NCBI RefSeq assembly: GCF_000003815.2
Contig: NC_049990.1
Location: 18,667,248 to 18,731,247, forward strand
Length of the DNA stretch: 64,000 nucleotides
Origin: Branchiostoma floridae
Taxonomy: Eukaryota > Chordata > Leptocardii > Amphioxiformes > Branchiostomatidae
Reading direction: 5' to 3'
A program made the translations under genes and the position numbers. Below are positions 63,991 through 64,000 of this stretch, one piece after another (position 1 is the stretch's first letter; each line of letters begins with the position of its first letter). The notes beneath the pieces were generated by a model that was given only the letters and a program-made list of their open reading frames with translations, had not been told where the DNA came from and did no database searches.

Positions 63991-64000
63991 GTGATTCTGT

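Larger units (their letters stand above)
59345..63840 (+). repeat. Tandem segmental duplication of the F-type lectin region
   Basis: Segment 59345-60350 matches 62748-63840. The exons share long identical runs (for example the stretch coding NWQSYSCMHTNVEYAPWWSV), and the introns share GTAAGAATCTAGAGTGTG, TCTATGAGCG and a diverged TGACCCTTT...CCTTATCCATCT. F5/8C domain 3 lies between the two copies. Confidence 0.75.

Noticed and set aside
63660-63795. Open stretch reading GTELEPDSMGGAMLDRDFWT as a possible exon before LamG 12
   Set aside because: No acceptor in the right phase, it ends in a stop after WDPS, and flanking sequence matches the duplicated intron at 60.2-60.3 kb. Treated as intron.
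1-64000. CRISPR array, operon or prokaryotic features
   Set aside because: Spliced eukaryotic exons throughout; no direct-repeat/spacer array and no ribosome-binding-site-led gene runs.

Overview
The window is animal genomic DNA, most likely from a lancelet (Branchiostoma) or a close invertebrate deuterostome. The evidence is short exons with GT-AG introns, runs of secreted/extracellular domains (F5/8 type C, TSP1, LamG, sushi, FN3, C-type lectin, F-type lectin, FAMeT-like), and introns full of small fold-back elements, a tRNA-derived SINE and LINE/Penelope-like scraps. The lancelet call is inference; no species-specific marker was tested.

The + strand from 289 to 63990 reads as one very large mosaic gene, open at both ends. 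No initiator Met with signal peptide and no terminal stop was found. I placed 62 exons by hand, about 13.4 kb of coding sequence or roughly 4,470 residues. Each exon ends in a phase that matches the next one, and every domain boundary is phase 1, the hallmark of exon-shuffled modules.

Domain order: unnamed Cys-rich module (0.3 kb); F5/8C, TSP1, LamG, sushi (1.2-6.3 kb); five FN3 (6.5-14.2 kb); two LamG-like (14.8-21.0 kb); two C-type lectin domains (21.4-22.4 kb); two LamG plus an orphan LamG tail (22.9-29.5 kb); a LamG interrupted by a FAMeT-like module (30.8-46.4 kb); five more LamG (46.8-54.7 kb); F5/8C (55.5-57.0 kb); F-type lectin, an eight-Cys hevein-like module, a second F-type lectin, F5/8C, a third F-type lectin (57.6-63.2 kb); and the start of another LamG (63.9 kb). 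The product would be a giant secreted or surface glycan-binding protein. A role in recognition or adhesion is inference.

One 12-kb intron of this gene (33319-45303) holds an antisense gene on the - strand. Its eight exons (43115 down to 35048) encode a signal peptide, a Reeler domain and a DOMON domain, as in the ferric-chelate-reductase-1/SDR2 family. The recognisable reading stops at the KAHG motif where the cytochrome b561 membrane domain should begin, and no such exons could be found.

The rest is intron. The recognisable intron content is several fold-back/MITE families (some in two or more copies), a mariner-like non-autonomous element, two SINE copies, decayed LINE and Penelope-like 3' ends (two of them very close to splice acceptors), a ~165-bp repeat in two introns, and a recent duplication of the F-type-lectin region. 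If the annotator's gene models break this region into several genes, the phase chain is the argument for rejoining them; full-length transcripts would decide it.
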